Assembly (NCBI GenBank): GCA_009767595.1
Contig: VSDK01002022.1
Span: 1 to 64,000, forward strand
DNA: 64,000 bases
Direction: 5' to 3'
Source: Symbiodinium kawagutii
Lineage: Eukaryota > Sar > Dinophyceae > Suessiales > Symbiodiniaceae
The notes under the pieces were generated by a model that saw nothing but the letters and a program-made list of their open reading frames with translations, made no database searches and had not been told where the DNA came from. How positions within the stretch are numbered: the first letter of the stretch is position 1; each line of letters opens with the position of its first letter. This document shows positions 56,001 to 60,257 of this stretch, piece by piece. The translations under genes and the position numbers were made by a program.

Positions 56001-59000
56001 CCAGCTGTCATCATCAGGAGCCCTCGGATCCCTTGTTCAACCATGAGCTCACCAAGCTGATCAAGGACAGCAAAGCCTTGAAGAAAGAAGACCAGGCGGC
56101 TCAGAAACATTTAGGTTTCAATCAACATTGTCATGATTCCTGTCAGGCAGAACCAAAAGCCAAGCCCAAGCCGGGGGCCAAGAAGAAAGGCAAGGCCACA
56201 AAGGCTGCGGCTGAGGACGATGGTGAAGAAGCAGCAGGTGAGGCTGAGGAAGTCTGTGAGGAGGCTGAAACTGCTGATGAGGGTGGAGATGGCACCCCTG
56301 ATGAGTTTGCAGATTCACCCGATCTGCCAGAATGGATCAATTCAGATGAGGAAGCCACAAGTCCTCCATCAGTGGCACCGTCCTACATGGAGTTGGCAGA
56401 GGAAGAGACCAAGAAAAAACCAACAGCAAAGGGCAAAGCAAAGGGAAAGGCAAAAGCAAAGGCAGAGGGCAAGCCAAAGAGCAAAGCAAAGGCCAAAGCC
56501 CAGGTGAAGAAGGCTGCGACCAAGAAAAGGCCTGCCAAGAAAGCCGTGGAGGAAGAGGGTGAGGATGAATGCGACCTCTTTGGTGATGATGATCAAGAGC
56601 CGAATGAGGAGGCCGAAGAGGTTCCAAAGAAGAAAAAAAAGACCAAGGGCAAGAAGAATCAGGACCAGGTAGGGTGTTTTTTCAACCTTCATCCAGCCCA
56701 GTTCCCACCCTGACATCTTTCTGACAGGCTACCGGTGGCTCAGCAAGTTCAAAGCTTCGCAAAATGGTGAAGTCCTGAGTGGGCGGCAGTGGGATTGATG
56801 AGGTCACTGGGGTGACTGACAGCTGCAGTGAGATGACAGTGGCCAGTGAATCTGATTCCAGTGACACCAACATTCAAACAATTTATTAACTTACTTTCAA
56901 GTGTCATGTTATTTTTGGCTGGCAGCTGTCACTAGCGGCATCAGTCTTTGGAATTTTGAAGGCCTCAAAATCATCTTGGATCCATGGCATTGTCTATGGC
57001 TACATTTAGGCATCCAATCAATGGTTGACCTTAGATCTGGCAATGTCGCACCCTGGCTTCTTGATATTATATCAAGTTCAAGTTCAAGTTCTTTTAAAAC
57101 CATGCTTCTTTTCAAAAGTCAGTTTCTTGGGTGTGCAGCTATGTGGCTGCATGTCAGACCGGTCAACATGACCAGGCGCTAAGGGTGAACCTGCTGTGTG
57201 ACTCGATCAGCGGGACAAGCAAAAACCCGCCATCATAGAAAGACAGAATGACACCATTGAAAGGTCATTGTCATTGAGTCATGGCAACACATGACTGAGT
57301 TCACTATGCATATGATTTGGTTCAAGCTGTCAACCACTAAGATGGTGGTTGTCACTTTGGGGTCGGATTTTTCCGGGCTGGAATGTTTGAGCTGGGCCTG
57401 TCAGAGCCTTGTCAGCATCATGATCATGAGATTGATCAGTCGTGCGATTTTTTTCAAACTTTATCCCAGAAAACATGGCTTCAGGAAAGCTGGCCTATCC
57501 TACAAGCTGCAGTTTCTGACCGAGATCGACAAATCTTTGAAGGCGTTCGCCAAGAATATCCATTGCCCAAAGATCACTTATGGCGAGCCTTGGATTAATT
57601 ATGCATGGATGATGATTTTGATTCATTTCATTCAACAGCCTATGAATTCAATTCACTGCATGCTCTAATTCTCGGCCATCTTGAGGATATTATGAAACGA
57701 GATGTGCGCAAGGTTCCCCGGGTGATGCTTTATGGAGCTGGGCCACCTTGTCAAGGAGTAAGCTCAGCTGGCAAAAAACGACTGGTTTCTTTGCTGAATT
57801 ATGGGTGGGGCTCACGGCATTTGGAAAGAGCATTGATTCAGCAATCATTCACTCAGAAGTTTTGTGAACCATTTGAGCAACTTACTTAGGATGACCCTCG
57901 GACAGCTTGTTCCCAAGCTTCACTGGACTACATCAAACATCGCCGTCCTCGAGCAGTCCTTTTGGAAACGGTGCCAGGGATGCTATCCAACAAGAAGATG
58001 AAGGAAAAGGTGTTCAAACACTGGCTTGCAGAGTTTCTTGCCATTAAAGCCTTTTGATTTAGCGCCCTGGCACTTCCCAATCCTGACTTTAAACACTGTG
58101 AGCCGAGGATCCAAAGTGTTCTGGATGCCCATGGAAAGCGGTTCTACAACATCTATGCCAAGGTCCTGAATGCAAGCGAGCATGGACTGCCACAGGCCAG
58201 AAAGAGGTTGTTTTTGATCCTTGGCATGTTTCCAACAACTTGATGTTCATTTCACATGATCTTAGACTGACCATGTTGTCTGATTGACACTGAGGATAGC
58301 CCTTCAGAGGTCCCACCAAAGAAGAAAGTTCAGGTGGCCTGCACGTTCTTTGAAAAAAGGGTCTTTCCATGAGATCTTGGACAAAAAGAAAAGATCATCC
58401 CGTGCCATGGCATGAATGAGCATCGTGCAAGCCTTCTCGTTGTGCATGCTGCCAAAAATTCATGTATCATGCTGAGGTGAGCTTTCAAATCATGCTCGCA
58501 AAATGCTTCGAAAGGGCTTGAAGCGGGTCCTTGAAATGGATGGCAATCCACAGAAGGAAGTGTGGTCCATATCTCAGCCGGTTCGAGTGATGTGACACAA
58601 GTCATCAAACTCAGCTGTAATGATGCTGTGCTCAGGCTGATTGATATTGGGGCTGGGCGCAAATTCCAATGCAAACCAAAGCAATTTCTTGCCCCAACTT
58701 TGACTCGGACAAGAGCTATGCAAAGAGGATTCTGGCTGACCAAGTTGAACCGTCCTTTGTCACCTACGGACTCTCAGCTTAATCAATCATTCTGCAATTG
58801 AACCTCTCAACATTTAATCCATTCAAGTATNNNNNNNNNNAGGAATGCCTACGGTTGCAAGGACTTCCATCCCTGCTCCACGAAGCTGCAAAAGAATGTG
58901 GCTTGTCAGATGCAAAACTGATGGGGGCAGCTGGAAATGCTTGGCCTGTGAATACTGTGGCCAAAGTGATACGCAGTATCAGTGACAGCATGGGCTGGTG

Positions 59001-59207
59001 AAAGCATCAGCATGGGAAGGGAAAAAGATGAGTGGTGCAGCCGCTCTTTAGAGGGACCACAAGGCTAAAGAACCTGGGGGTTGTTGATCAAATGAATCAC
59101 TGGTTTCTAATTCACCAACGGCTCATATTCACCACTTGTCTCCTGGCTATTATTCTGGGATCATGGTGTGATTTTGTGCTGAGCTGCCAGTGGGTGATTG
59201 GATGTTG

Positions 59208-59262
<55 letters not shown>

Positions 59263-59271
59263 AATGATGAA

Positions 59272-59360
<89 letters not shown>

Positions 59361-60005
59361 GTGAGGACTGACAATGGATGGATGGATGGGTGGATGGATG
59401 GATGGATGGATGGTGATGGTGATGGTTCACTCAGTTGGCTCCTGGACAACAGTTGATTCTGTGCAGTTTGTTTTGAGGGGCTCAAAGTGGGGGGGCTTCA
59501 TTCACCATGCCTCAAAGGAGAGCTGGGTTTGGGCCGAGCCGTGCTGGCTACATGTCTTTCCTCAAAGGCATCAAGGATGAGAAGATATGCGCTTCTTGTG
59601 CAGCAACGGCATGGTTGAAGTCCTACCTTGAAAGGCAAGGTTTACAAAAAGTATGTTGCAAGTTTAAGTTTTGTTGGCTCAACGCCCCCCATGACCCTCA
59701 CATGGCAGGCAAGACTACCATTCTCTCTGCTCAACATCAAAAGATTGTCACTGCGATGAACCAGTGAAAGAGAATGAAGACAAAGGTCTGGAGAGCCAAT
59801 AGATTAATTAGAAATCGGGGCACATTCTCGCATCAAATGCGGTGTTGATTTCCACTTGAATTTGATGACAACAATTCAAAAAAGGTGACATAGCACTTGA
59901 TGCAAATTAGATGGTGCCTAGTTGCAACATGAAGTGCTGGCACTTGAAGAAAAAGGGTGTGATTTTGTGCTGAGCTGCCAGTGGGTGCTCTTATTGGATG
60001 TTGGT

Positions 60006-60050
<45 letters not shown>

Positions 60051-60111
60051 CTCCTTAGATTCTTCTCAGCCAACTGCTGCCTTCTGAGGCCTGGACGGTG
60101 CTGCGGGGGCG

Positions 60112-60142
<31 letters not shown>

Positions 60143-60225
60143 GGGGGTCACCACCATCATCACCATCATCATCATCATCATTCATCATCATCACCATCAT
60201 CATCATCACCATCATCACCATCATC

Positions 60226-60257
<32 letters not shown>

